Source: CBDUXT01 sp965371245
GTDB taxonomy: Bacteria > Planctomycetota > Phycisphaerae > UBA1845
NCBI GenBank assembly: GCA_965371245.1
Contig: CBDUXT010000116.1
Span: 1 to 15,802, forward strand
DNA length: 15,802 bases
Reading direction: 5' to 3'
Positions within the stretch are counted from its first letter, which is position 1, and every line of letters begins with the position of its first letter. Shown piece after piece: positions 1 through 6,816 of the stretch. A program made the position numbers and the translations under genes. The notes under the pieces were generated by a model. That model was not told the origin of the DNA. It did not search any database and saw nothing but the letters and a program-made list of their open reading frames with translations.

Positions 1-232
1 AAGGATACGCCGCTTTTTTATCCCGTCACGATCCACAACTTTCGGTTATATCTCTGCCACCCGTGATGCCCATGTAGTGTCAACGCAGAATAATCATGGT
101 GGACAGTCAGCGATTTCGTGACAGTTCCAACGAAGTCCGGCACGATGTGGGCGTGCCTCGTGTCACGAGAAGCCTGCCTGCCGGGCTCCCACGCCGCGTC
201 AGCCGAGCGCGGGAACAATCACGAACCGAGCG

Positions 233-1897
233 CTACTTCCGGTTTGTATGTTTCGTCAGAGCATCAAGCAACAGGGCGGCCACGTCGTCCGTGGGGTCGG
301 ACTGGGTGATCGGTGCGAGGTGGACAAGGGCGCGGCCCGTATCGCCTGTTGCGAAGTATAGGTAGCTGAGCAGGAGTTGCTCGCTTCGCCGGGCGCGATT
401 GGCGGCCGCATACGCCGCCAGCCCGCTCAGGTGCGCGTCCCACAGGCTTACGTCACCGTAGAAGGCACGAACGTCGGGCGGGTACTCCAACAGCGTGCTC
501 GTTGTCAAAAGCGCGCGACGCAGCGCCGTGGCGGCCACTTCGTAGTCGCCCAGCGCGAAGTTGGCCATAGCATAGAGCAGCTTGGGGTGACCGTCGCGCT
601 CGTCGGCCAGCATCGCCCGGGCAAAGAAGCTTCGGGCTTCATCGAAACGCCCCTCGGCGAAAGCGGTACTGCCCTGGCCGACGAGTGACTGATCCTGTAC
701 TCCGGGGAGCGTGGGATACGGCCCGAGGGGCTCGGTCCGCGACGCCGCGCTCTGTGCCGCGGCCGCGCCATCCACCGAGTCATCGTAGCTCTCTACCGGG
801 GCGTCGGCGTAGTACCCGTCATCGTAATAATAGTCATCCGCGGCATAGGAGCGATAGATGTACGGCCGCTCATAGTAAAGCGATCGATAGCTGTACCCGT
901 AGAAAGGTTCGTAGTACGGATACGAATAGTAGATCGGCCGGTAGTGGTTGTAGTAGTACGCGTAGGGGTAATGGTGATACGCATAGGGGTAGAAGTGGTG
1001 GCCGTCGTAGTTCCCGTGATGATCCCCGTTCAGGTCAACATGGAAGAGGCCACCGCGAGAGTCGATCCCCCCGTGATCACTACCCAGGTGAATGAACCCG
1101 GCCCATCCATTGCCGACGTGCCCGAGCGTCAATCCGAAGGAAGCGTTCCGTGTGCCGTTCGATTGAAGCGTACCGCCGATGCGCGCGGCACCCGGTCGGA
1201 TCATCGACGTTCGACTCTTGATAGCGCCTACCGCGGAACCCGCAGCGCGGCGCGGAGACGTCCTTGAGATGCCCGGCCGAGTTGCCGTGGCCGTCCCTCC
1301 AGCCGAACGGGCGAGACGACGGTTGTCCAGTGATCGGTTCGTCTTGCGCGGTGACGTGGCGGTGGACCGGGTCGCGCCGGAGGTCGCGGGCGCCGACCGC
1401 GGTCGAGGTCGCGAGGCTGTGGCCGAACTGTTGAAGCGCGGTCTCGTGGTGCTCGAAGCGGGCGACTTCAAGGGACGGTATGAGCGCGATGCGGTCGATT
1501 GCCTGCTCGAAGAACGAAACGGAGTGTTGGACGCGCGTGGCGCCGCCGCGCTTCGGGACCTTGATGAGCGGATGGGCCCGCGCGAAGCGGTTCGGGAGCG
1601 GCTCGCGGGACGTCGTGTGGCCGTCGCGCGTCGCGATGACGTGCGACTGGGGGTGCTGCGTCTCGCGGAACTTCGCGAGGTGGACCGCGATCGCCGCGCG
1701 GAGGACGTGGAGCGAGTGCTCCGCCGGGCTGATGAGCGGCTGGAACCCGCGCGAGCCTTGGAAGTGGCCCTGCCGGCTGTGGCCCGTCGGGCGCCCCGGC
1801 GGCCCTGCCCCTCGGCGGTTGTCGCCGCGAGTGTCCCCCCGATGGCCAGCACCATGGCAAGTGCGATCCCGTTGCGAACACGTCTTGCGGCCTTCAT
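233..1897 (-). CDS. Secreted/envelope protein: Arg/Ser-rich tract, Tyr/His-rich stretch, C-terminal TPR-like helices
   Basis: A 554-residue protein whose function I do not recognise. Residues 1-29 look like a signal peptide: basic start, hydrophobic IALAMVLAIG, then AATTAEG. Residues ~31-235 are low-complexity Arg/Ser/Thr/Ala and extremely basic. Residues ~250-290 are Gly-rich and may be folded. Residues ~293-363 hold about 28 Tyr in 72 residues plus many His. Residues ~405-550 read as TPR-like helices (GSTAFAEGRFDEARSFFARA, then ALGDYEVAATALRRAL). The start is supported by AAGGAGAA at 1903-1910, 5 nt before ATG. The gene stands alone downstream of the HAD gene, with its own candidate promoter. 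Export to the periplasm or surface, with the basic tract binding an acidic polymer and the TPR part binding protein, is inference. Long opposing frames here are composition artefacts of the skewed Arg/Ser codons. Confidence 0.85.
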   Translation of the reverse strand: MKAARRVRNGIALAMVLAIGGTLAATTAEGQGRRGARRATAGRATSKARAGSSRSSARRSTRSTSSARRSRSTSRSSARRSTPSRTSSRRATATRRPASRSRTASRGPIRSSRSRSAAAPRASNTPFRSSSRQSTASRSYRPLKSPASSTTRPRFNSSATASRPRPRSAPATSGATRSTATSPRKTNRSLDNRRLARSAGGTATATRPGISRTSPRRAAGSAVGAIKSRTSMIRPGAARIGGTLQSNGTRNASFGLTLGHVGNGWAGFIHLGSDHGGIDSRGGLFHVDLNGDHHGNYDGHHFYPYAYHHYPYAYYYNHYRPIYYSYPYYEPFYGYSYRSLYYERPYIYRSYAADDYYYDDGYYADAPVESYDDSVDGAAAAQSAASRTEPLGPYPTLPGVQDQSLVGQGSTAFAEGRFDEARSFFARAMLADERDGHPKLLYAMANFALGDYEVAATALRRALLTTSTLLEYPPDVRAFYGDVSLWDAHLSGLAAYAAANRARRSEQLLLSYLYFATGDTGRALVHLAPITQSDPTDDVAALLLDALTKHTNRK

Positions 1898-1902
1898 CGC
1901 AG

Positions 1903-1910
1903 TTCTCCTT
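1903..1910 (-). promoter_or_regulatory. Ribosome binding site of the Arg/Ser-rich TPR protein
   Basis: The minus strand reads AAGGAGAA here, a near-perfect Shine-Dalgarno match 5 nt before the ATG at 1897. It fixes the start immediately before the signal peptide. Confidence 0.75.
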
Positions 1911-1955
1911 CGCCAGTGGAACCCGTATCATCCTGCACAAAGAACCCTATCGTCA

Positions 1956-1986
1956 ATTATATCACCGTGTTAAACAATACTCCCAA
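1956..1986 (-). promoter_or_regulatory. Candidate sigma70-type promoter for the Arg/Ser-rich TPR protein
   Basis: The minus strand has a perfect TATAAT at 1961-1956. The best upstream partner is TTGGGA at 1986-1981, but the spacing is 19, longer than ideal. An overlapping TTGACG at 1956-1951 with GATGAT 18 nt downstream is an alternative. The stretch is AT-rich against a GC-rich background and lies in the gap between the HAD stop and this gene, which supports a separate promoter. Confidence 0.4.
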
Positions 1987-2025
1987 ACCCGAGAGGATGC
2001 AAGCGAAAACACAACTGATGACGAT

Positions 2026-2748
2026 TCAGAGCGGTACATCGGCAACAATTCCGTCGAGACTTGCAATCGTGTAGTCTGGACGGCAAGTTCCGATATCGTG
2101 GATACGGCTGGCGCGTCGAACCCAGACCGAAGTGATCCCGATCGCCCGAGCACCGCCGATATCGCTGTGAAGTGAGTCGCCAATGTGCAGCGCGCGATCC
2201 GGCGTCGTTCCAAGAGCCTCCAAGGCCCGATGGAAGATGCCGGGGTCCGGCTTATAGCATCGTGCATCCTCTGACGTGACCACGGCGTCGAAGCGCAACC
2301 CGTGCTTTTGGATCGCCTGTAGAAGCGGTTGCGTATCCGCGTTCGAGACGCAGCACACGGGGCGATCCACCTGCCGAAGGAACGCCAAGCCGTCGGCGTA
2401 GGCCGGTGGATTCGCCCAGTATTCCTCCAGGATCGCCACAAAGGGCTTGGGGTCGGCGCGGCAGCCGAACGTTTGGAGCGTCTCGTCGAGACTCTGAATC
2501 TCAATCTCGTGGAGCGTTCGGAAGGCGTCGTGGTTGCTGCGGTCGATCAGACCGAAGAAGCGTTTGCCCCACGCTACGGCAAACTCGGCGGCGCCGATGG
2601 GCAGGCCAAGCACCTCAACCACGTGAACACACGCGGCCTCAACGGCTTCGCGATCTCCGGCCGATATGGTTCCGTAGAAGTCGATCAGAATCGCGTCGTA
2701 GCGCCGTGCCCCGCTTGGCCTAACAGTCGAATGTGCTTGCGTGCCCAT
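2026..2748 (-). CDS. HAD-superfamily hydrolase (subfamily IA type)
   Basis: A 240-residue hydrolase with all HAD core motifs. Motif I is IDFYGT with nucleophile Asp23; motif II is SNAD at Ser135; motif III Lys166 lies in CYKPDPGIF; motif IV is HIGDSLHSDIGGA with Asp191 and Asp196. Residues ~30-115 are helical and fit a C1 cap between motifs I and II. The residue two after the nucleophile is Tyr25, not the Asp of most HAD phosphatases; DxY is the pattern of 2-haloacid dehalogenases, so substrate class is open. I start at ATG 2748 (MGTQ...) because GGAAGGGG lies just upstream; an in-frame ATG at 2817 would add residues encoded by the intergenic repeat. The substrate cannot be read from the sequence. 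The protein is soluble, with no signal peptide. Confidence 0.9.
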   Translation of the reverse strand: MGTQAHSTVRPSGARRYDAILIDFYGTISAGDREAVEAACVHVVEVLGLPIGAAEFAVAWGKRFFGLIDRSNHDAFRTLHEIEIQSLDETLQTFGCRADPKPFVAILEEYWANPPAYADGLAFLRQVDRPVCCVSNADTQPLLQAIQKHGLRFDAVVTSEDARCYKPDPGIFHRALEALGTTPDRALHIGDSLHSDIGGARAIGITSVWVRRASRIHDIGTCRPDYTIASLDGIVADVPL

Positions 2749-2761
2749 AGCAACCCCTTCC

Positions 2762-2848
2762 ACAAGTGTAGCACGGGCTTCCAGCCCCTGTTTGCAACGG
2801 CTGGAAGCCGGTGTCACACCGAGTTCAGATGTTCTTCAACAGGCCTGT
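2762..2848. repeat. Dispersed intergenic palindromic repeat, copy 1
   Basis: This 87-bp element matches 10133-10216 in the same orientation at about 80% (70 of 87 columns in my hand alignment, 3 gaps). It begins with two adjacent hairpins: CACGGGCT/AGCCCcTG around TCC (2772-2790) and a GGCT..AGCC stem around GGA (2799-2809). The arms at 2776-2786 and 2799-2809 (GGCTTCCAGCC and GGCTGGAAGCC) are also exact reverse complements, so the two hairpins can switch to one long stem. A less structured tail, GAGTTCAG.. then GTTCTTCAAC, ends the element. It lies between the HAD start and the aspS promoter. No transposase is nearby. Confidence 0.8.
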
Positions 2849-2978
2849 AAGGCAAGTCCGCAGGCCGTAACACGGCGCAACGACGAAGCAGCCGGCCCAT
2901 TGAAACCACGCCAGTATAGATGTGCGCCGGATCGCGTCCACCGGCGGGTCGTTGGCGAAGACCACCGGGTCGAGGCGA

Positions 2979-3007
2979 TTGATTTTCCGAGGTCGCACCC
3001 CTACAAG
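2979..3007 (+). promoter_or_regulatory. Candidate sigma70-type promoter for aspS
   Basis: TTGATT at 2979-2984 and TACAAG at 3002-3007 are separated by exactly 17 nt; each matches the consensus at 4 of 6 positions. Transcription would start near 3014. The leader of roughly 110 nt would then consist mostly of the heptad-periodic inverted repeat. This is a pattern match only. Confidence 0.4.
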
Positions 3008-3021
3008 ATGCAGCAGGAAGA

Positions 3022-3107
3022 GTTGTCGGTAATCAGTTTTCAGTCCTCAGAGGACAGCGGTCCACCGCCAACTGAAAACTGACCACTGATAACTGACTAC
3101 TGACAAC
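3022..3107. repeat. Heptanucleotide-periodic inverted repeat in the predicted aspS leader
   Basis: The right arm (3071-3105) is five heptamers in register: actgaaa, actgacc, actgata, actgact, actgaca. The left arm (3022-3044) is the reverse complement of actgaaa, actgatt, accgaca. Between the arms lie two short hairpins: the 13-bp palindrome GTCCTC-A-GAGGAC at 3043-3055 and GCGGT-CC-ACCGC at 3057-3068. The arms can therefore pair as one long imperfect stem capped by two small hairpins. It ends 18 nt before the aspS start codon. Similar TCAGTTA-type heptamers occur as dispersed repeats in other bacteria (general knowledge, not checked). Confidence 0.75.
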
Positions 3108-3114
3108 TAACAAC

Positions 3115-3118
3115 GGAG
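3115..3118 (+). promoter_or_regulatory. Ribosome binding site selecting the TTG start of aspS
   Basis: GGAG sits 7 nt before TTG at 3126. No in-frame ATG fits the conserved AspRS N-terminus, so this site decides for the TTG start. Confidence 0.65.
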
Positions 3119-3125
3119 CACGATC

Positions 3126-4916
3126 TTGGCCATCGCCTACAACAAGAGAACGCATCGCTGCGGCGCCCTCCGAGGTTCGCACATCGGCGAGCAGGTCTGC
3201 CTGGCAGGCTGGGTAAACAGCCGCCGCGATCACGGCGGTCTGACGTTTGTCGATCTCCGCGATCACACGGGCCTGGTTCAGCTTCGCTTCAACCCGGATC
3301 ACGACGCCAAGGCCCACGAGTTGGCCAAGGCGTTACACAACGAGGACGTGGTGGTCATTGAGGGCAAGGTGGTCGGCCGCGGCGATTGGGTCAACCCGAA
3401 GCTCCCCACGGGTGACATCGAGGTGGAGGTGGCGGGCCTCGAGATACTCAGCCGCGCCGATCCCCTCCCCTTCCAGATCAACGATGACTTTGAAGCCGGC
3501 GAGGAGATGTGCCTCCGCTACCGGTTCCTCCACCTGCGGCGCCCGGAGATGCAGGAGATCTTTCGGATGCGCCACAGAATTGGCCGGGCGATCCGGGAAT
3601 ACTTTCACGCGCAGAACTTCGTAGAGATCGAGACACCCTTCCTGACCAAATCGACGCCGGAGGGCGCGCGGGACTACCTGGTTCCGTCGCGGCTCAAGCC
3701 CGGCGCGTTCTACGCGCTGCCCCAGTCGCCGCAGATATTCAAACAACTCTTCATGATCGCGGGCTTCGATCGATACGCGCAGATCGTCCGCTGTTTCCGG
3801 GACGAGGATCTTCGGGCCGATCGCCAACCCGAGTTCACTCAGATCGACATGGAGATGGCTTTCGTACAACAGGACGATGTGATGTCGATCGTCGAGGGCT
3901 GCGTGCAGCGCATCTTCAAGGACGGCCTGGGGATTGACGTGCCCGTGCCGTTTCCGCGGCTGAGCGAGCGCGAGGCCATGGAGCGATTCGGCATCGATCG
4001 ACCCGACACGCGCTTCGGGTTGGAGTTGCAGGATGTCACGGAACTGGTTCGAGAGACCGATTTCCGCGTTTTCCGTGAGGCGATCGATGCGGGTGGGATC
4101 GTCAAATGCCTGGTGGCCAAGGGTGCGGACTCGCTGACCCGAAAGATCCTGGACGGCATGACCGAGGAGGTCAAGGGGATCGGAGGCGCGGGTCTGCCTT
4201 ACGTCAAGGTGACAGAGGGTGACAACGGCTTGGCGCTTACGACGGGGGTGGCCAAGTTCGTGCAGCCCATATGCGCGGCGCTTTGTGAACGTGTGGGCGC
4301 CGAGTCGGGCGACGTCATCTTCTTCATGCCGGGCAGCTTCGCCGAGGTCTCCAAGTACCTTCATTGCGTACGCACGCGGCTCGCCGAGATTCTCGATCTC
4401 ATCCCCGACGACCGGTGGGACTTGCTCTGGGTGGTGGACTTCCCGCTGGTGGTGTGGGACGAGGAGGAACAGCGTTGGTTCAGCACGCATCATCCCTTCT
4501 CCGCCCCGAACGACGAAGACCTTGGCCTACTGGAGACCGATCCCGGCAAGGTTCGAGCCAAGGCGTACGACCTGGTGCTCAACGGCACGGAGATGGCCGG
4601 CGGCAGCATCCGAATCCATCAGCGCGATGTTCAGCAGAAGATTTTCTCACTACTTGGGATCTCGCCGGAAGAAGCGAATGAGAAGTTCGAGTTTCTTCTG
4701 GAGGGGCTGCGGTACGGTGCCCCGCCGCATGGCGGAATCGCTTTCGGTTTCGATCGCTGGGTGATGATGCTTTCGAAGAGTGAAAGCCTCCGCGAGGTCG
4801 TCGCCTTCCCCAAGACGCAACGCGCGATCTGCCCGCTGACCAACGCACCGGGATCGGTCGCCAAGGAGCAGCTAGACGAGCTGTCGCTGACGGTGAAGCT
4901 GCCGCCGAAGAGCTAG
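3126..4916 (+). CDS. aspS: Aspartyl-tRNA synthetase (bacterial type), TTG start
   Basis: This class II synthetase of 596 residues charges tRNA with aspartate in the cytoplasm; the E. coli enzyme is about 590 residues. The N-terminal OB-fold anticodon domain (~1-110) has GWVNSRRDHGGL and FVDLRD. The catalytic core has TPEGARDYLVPSR, ALPQSPQIFKQL (~residue 200), motif 2 RCFRDEDLRADRQPEFTQID (~221-240) and motif 3 GGIAFGFDRW (~536-545). The bacterial GAD insertion lies between motifs 2 and 3. The His in RRDHGG occupies the position that is Leu in E. coli and His in the non-discriminating Pseudomonas enzyme, so it may also charge tRNA-Asn (inference). Translation starts at TTG after GGAG. The gene is monocistronic with its own candidate promoter. 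Confidence 0.97.
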   Translation: MAIAYNKRTHRCGALRGSHIGEQVCLAGWVNSRRDHGGLTFVDLRDHTGLVQLRFNPDHDAKAHELAKALHNEDVVVIEGKVVGRGDWVNPKLPTGDIEVEVAGLEILSRADPLPFQINDDFEAGEEMCLRYRFLHLRRPEMQEIFRMRHRIGRAIREYFHAQNFVEIETPFLTKSTPEGARDYLVPSRLKPGAFYALPQSPQIFKQLFMIAGFDRYAQIVRCFRDEDLRADRQPEFTQIDMEMAFVQQDDVMSIVEGCVQRIFKDGLGIDVPVPFPRLSEREAMERFGIDRPDTRFGLELQDVTELVRETDFRVFREAIDAGGIVKCLVAKGADSLTRKILDGMTEEVKGIGGAGLPYVKVTEGDNGLALTTGVAKFVQPICAALCERVGAESGDVIFFMPGSFAEVSKYLHCVRTRLAEILDLIPDDRWDLLWVVDFPLVVWDEEEQRWFSTHHPFSAPNDEDLGLLETDPGKVRAKAYDLVLNGTEMAGGSIRIHQRDVQQKIFSLLGISPEEANEKFEFLLEGLRYGAPPHGGIAFGFDRWVMMLSKSESLREVVAFPKTQRAICPLTNAPGSVAKEQLDELSLTVKLPPKS

Positions 4917-4962
4917 TGCCGTTTCCAGAAAGGTTGCTCGACTGTTCGCGACCCCGCGTGGT

Positions 4963-5037
4963 GGGTATGGCCAAGCGCAGCGCGGCCATGTGCTGGGTGG
5001 GCCGACGCATGCCCGCGCCTTCGGCTTGGGCATGGCA
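4963..5037. repeat. Paired intergenic hairpins downstream of aspS
   Basis: Hairpin one has ATGGCC (4967-4972) and GGCCAT (4984-4989), with inner GCGC-a-GCGC. Hairpin two has CATGCCC (5008-5014) and GGGCATG (5028-5034), with inner GCC-TTC-GGC closing on a three-base loop. The outer flanks also partly complement each other: GGGTatGGCCAAG near the left end and CTTGGGCATGGCaCCC near the right. The layout therefore resembles the element at 2762-2848, but the sequence differs. There is no T-run after either hairpin, so an intrinsic terminator is not clear. The element could mark the 3' end of the aspS transcript. Confidence 0.6.
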
Positions 5038-5161
5038 CCCGAAGGATTTACCGCGCTTCGTTAGTCAACGAGCGGCGAGAGTCCGCGCGGACTGAAGCCC
5101 ACGGCTCGGAACGAGAGAAAGAGAAATGCTCTTGCGGGCCGCGGGGGAGAGAGTCGATCTG

Positions 5162-6286
5162 ATGACCAAGCAAAGTGTGACCCTGGCCGCGGTGATGCCG
5201 GGGCCGACCAGCGGAAGCCATGTCGGAGCCCCGTGCGAGCTGCGTGAGGTTCCGCTGCCTGAACTCGAGCCCGACTCCGCGCTGCTCCGCGTCGAGCTGA
5301 GCGAGGTGTGCGGCACCGACGTCCACCTGCGTGACGGGCGGCTGGCGGACGTCCCCTACCCCATCATCCCAGGCCACGTTTCCGTCGGAGTGCTTGAAAA
5401 CATTCGCGGTACGATGCGCGACGTCGATGGCCGCCCCTTTCATGAAGGCGATCGCGTGACGTTCCTTGACGTCCATCGCACGTGCCATCGGTGCTGGTAT
5501 TGCTTGGTGGGAAAGGCTTCGACGCGCTGCCCCGACCGCAAGGTCTATGGCATCACCTACGGTCTGGCCGATGGATTGACCGGCGGGTGGGCTCAACACA
5601 TCTTCCTCAAGCCCGGCGTCCACTGCATCGGGCTCGACGGCGTTTCGAGCGAGCTGTACATGGCCGGCGGGTGCTCGTTGCCGACGTCGCTGCACGCCGT
5701 GGAACGAGCCGACATCATGTTCGGCGACACGGTGCTCGTGCTTGGGTCTGGACCCGTCGGACTGTCGGCCATCGCGTTCTCGGTGCTTCGCGGCGCCGGT
5801 CGCGTGCTGTGCATCGGTGCGCCGTCCGATCGACTGGACAGCGCTCGGCGGATGGGCGCGGCGGACACCCTGAACTTCGAGCAGCATGATGAGACTGCGC
5901 GGCGCGCGTGGGTTGCCGAGCGAACCGGCGGGCGCGGCGCGGACGTAACCATCGAGTGTACCGGCGCACCGGCGGCCGTCGCGCAGGCCATGCGGTTCAC
6001 GCGCGACGCCGGACGCGTCGTCGTCGTCGGGCAGTACACCGACCACGGGGACGTCACGTTCAATCCCCACCTGGACCTTAACAAGAAGCACCTCGATGTT
6101 CGTGGCTGTTGGGGCAGCGACTACTCCCATTTTCACCGGGCCATCGCCCTGTTGCGCACCCCGCAGGGAGCTGCACTGTGGTCGCGCCTCAAGCTCGATC
6201 GCTACACGCTCTCGCAGGCCGACGCCGCGCTCGCCGCCGTCGAAAGCGGCTCGACCGCCAAGGCGTTGATGGTCCCCTCTTCATGA
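5162..6286 (+). CDS. Zinc-type medium-chain dehydrogenase (alcohol/polyol dehydrogenase family)
   Basis: This 374-residue NAD(P)-dependent MDR oxidoreductase probably oxidises an alcohol or polyol in the cytoplasm; the substrate is unknown. Catalytic zinc ligands are Cys50 (EVCGTDVH), His72 (IPGHVSVG) and probably Cys171. Structural zinc ligands are Cys108, 111, 114 and 123. The Rossmann motif is LGSGPVGLSA (~194-203), and a C-terminal CWGSDYSHF follows. The usual GHE Glu is Val73. CPDRKVYGI and GRPFHEGDRV recall the Thermotoga TM0436-like MDR group as I remember it. I prefer ATG 5162 (MTKQS, GGGGGAGAG upstream at a rather long distance); ATG 5126 after GAGAAAGAGAA is possible. The stop overlaps the next gene as ATGA, implying coupled translation. 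Confidence 0.88.
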   Translation: MTKQSVTLAAVMPGPTSGSHVGAPCELREVPLPELEPDSALLRVELSEVCGTDVHLRDGRLADVPYPIIPGHVSVGVLENIRGTMRDVDGRPFHEGDRVTFLDVHRTCHRCWYCLVGKASTRCPDRKVYGITYGLADGLTGGWAQHIFLKPGVHCIGLDGVSSELYMAGGCSLPTSLHAVERADIMFGDTVLVLGSGPVGLSAIAFSVLRGAGRVLCIGAPSDRLDSARRMGAADTLNFEQHDETARRAWVAERTGGRGADVTIECTGAPAAVAQAMRFTRDAGRVVVVGQYTDHGDVTFNPHLDLNKKHLDVRGCWGSDYSHFHRAIALLRTPQGAALWSRLKLDRYTLSQADAALAAVESGSTAKALMVPSS

Positions 6287-6534
6287 ACCGCGTCACCTTC
6301 TTTACGAAACCGGATTGCTCTTTGTGCAACGCGGCGCTCTACGTCATCGAACGCGTTCGCCGGACGGACCCGTTCGAGCTCGAAACGGTGGACATATCCG
6401 CACCTGGTCAGCAAGCATGGTTCGACGCCTACAGCAACGACATCCCCGTTGTTCATCTGAACGGTCGCGAGGTTTTCCGCCACCGCGTCGAGGAGCGACG
6501 CCTGCGAGAGCTTCTGCGAGCGGGCAGCCAATGA
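6283..6534 (+). CDS. Small glutaredoxin-like (DUF836-type) thioredoxin-fold protein
   Basis: An 83-residue protein that is essentially one thioredoxin fold. The N-terminal strand VTFFTKPDCSLC carries a CxxC pair (Cys12, Cys15), and SNDIPVVHLNG supplies the conserved cis-proline before strand three. It should be a cytoplasmic thiol-disulfide protein. Its ATG overlaps the stop of the dehydrogenase gene by 4 nt, so the two are almost certainly co-transcribed and translationally coupled. A redox role towards the Cys-rich, zinc-binding dehydrogenase is inference only. Longer readings of this frame run back into the dehydrogenase gene and are rejected. No terminator is obvious downstream. Confidence 0.85.
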   Translation: MNRVTFFTKPDCSLCNAALYVIERVRRTDPFELETVDISAPGQQAWFDAYSNDIPVVHLNGREVFRHRVEERRLRELLRAGSQ

Positions 6535-6728
6535 ACCGCTGACGCCCGAGCACGCCGTCCACCGCTTGCCCTACCTCCGAGCCGCTGCCTTGGGCGCGCC
6601 GGCGGCAGTGCGCCTCTTCTGCACCTGGAAACCCACCGTAACGGACCCTAATGGCGTCTTCGCCCCCGAAGTGGCTCTATTGGGCTCCCTGGTGGGTGAG
6701 GGAGAGGCGAAGGCAAACGTTAAATGGG

Positions 6729-6757
6729 TTGAATGTCGGAGCGGATTCTGGTACGGT
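6729..6757 (+). promoter_or_regulatory. Weak candidate promoter upstream of the Cys-rich secreted protein
   Basis: TTGAAT at 6729-6734 and TACGGT at 6752-6757 are spaced by 17 nt. The match is poor (4/6 and 3/6). The 282-nt gap at 6535-6816 holds no other recognisable element or gene. Confidence 0.22.
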
Positions 6758-6804
6758 GCTCTTGCGGTTCCAGGGCTAGGGACGTTTCGAGCAATCTCGA
6801 CAAT

Positions 6805-6813
6805 GAGGAGGGT
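6805..6813 (+). promoter_or_regulatory. Ribosome binding site of the Cys-rich secreted protein
   Basis: GAGGAGGGT precedes the ATG at 6817 with GGAGG 5 nt away. It rules out the in-frame ATG at 6733, which would place 28 residues ahead of the signal peptide. Confidence 0.75.
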
Positions 6814-6816
6814 ACC

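Noticed and set aside
1..60. Intrinsic terminator at the left edge (CGCCGC then TTTTTT)
   Set aside because: The T-run is real, but the left arm of any stem lies outside the window, so it cannot be judged.
157..169. CTCGTG-T-CACGAG inverted repeat downstream of the TPR protein as terminator
   Set aside because: A six-base stem with a one-base centre cannot fold as a normal hairpin, and there is no T-run on the minus strand.
1080..1973. Long open frames on both strands (264 and 286 codons) opposite or beside the Arg/Ser-rich protein
   Set aside because: They arise from the skewed Arg/Ser codon composition of the real gene, have no recognisable motif and no good ribosome site. The frame at 233-1897 has a ribosome site, signal peptide and TPR-like end.
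2762..2848. Remnant of an insertion sequence end
   Set aside because: No transposase fragment, no target duplication and a second copy of the same ~85 bp size; a small dispersed repeat fits better.
3071..3105. CRISPR array
   Set aside because: The heptamers are contiguous with no spacers; this is a short tandem periodicity within an inverted repeat.
3333..4493. 386-codon antisense frame inside aspS
   Set aside because: AspRS is unmistakable on the plus strand; the antisense frame is a GC-rich shadow.
5048..6136. 362-codon antisense frame over the dehydrogenase
   Set aside because: Shadow of the MDR gene, with no family resemblance.
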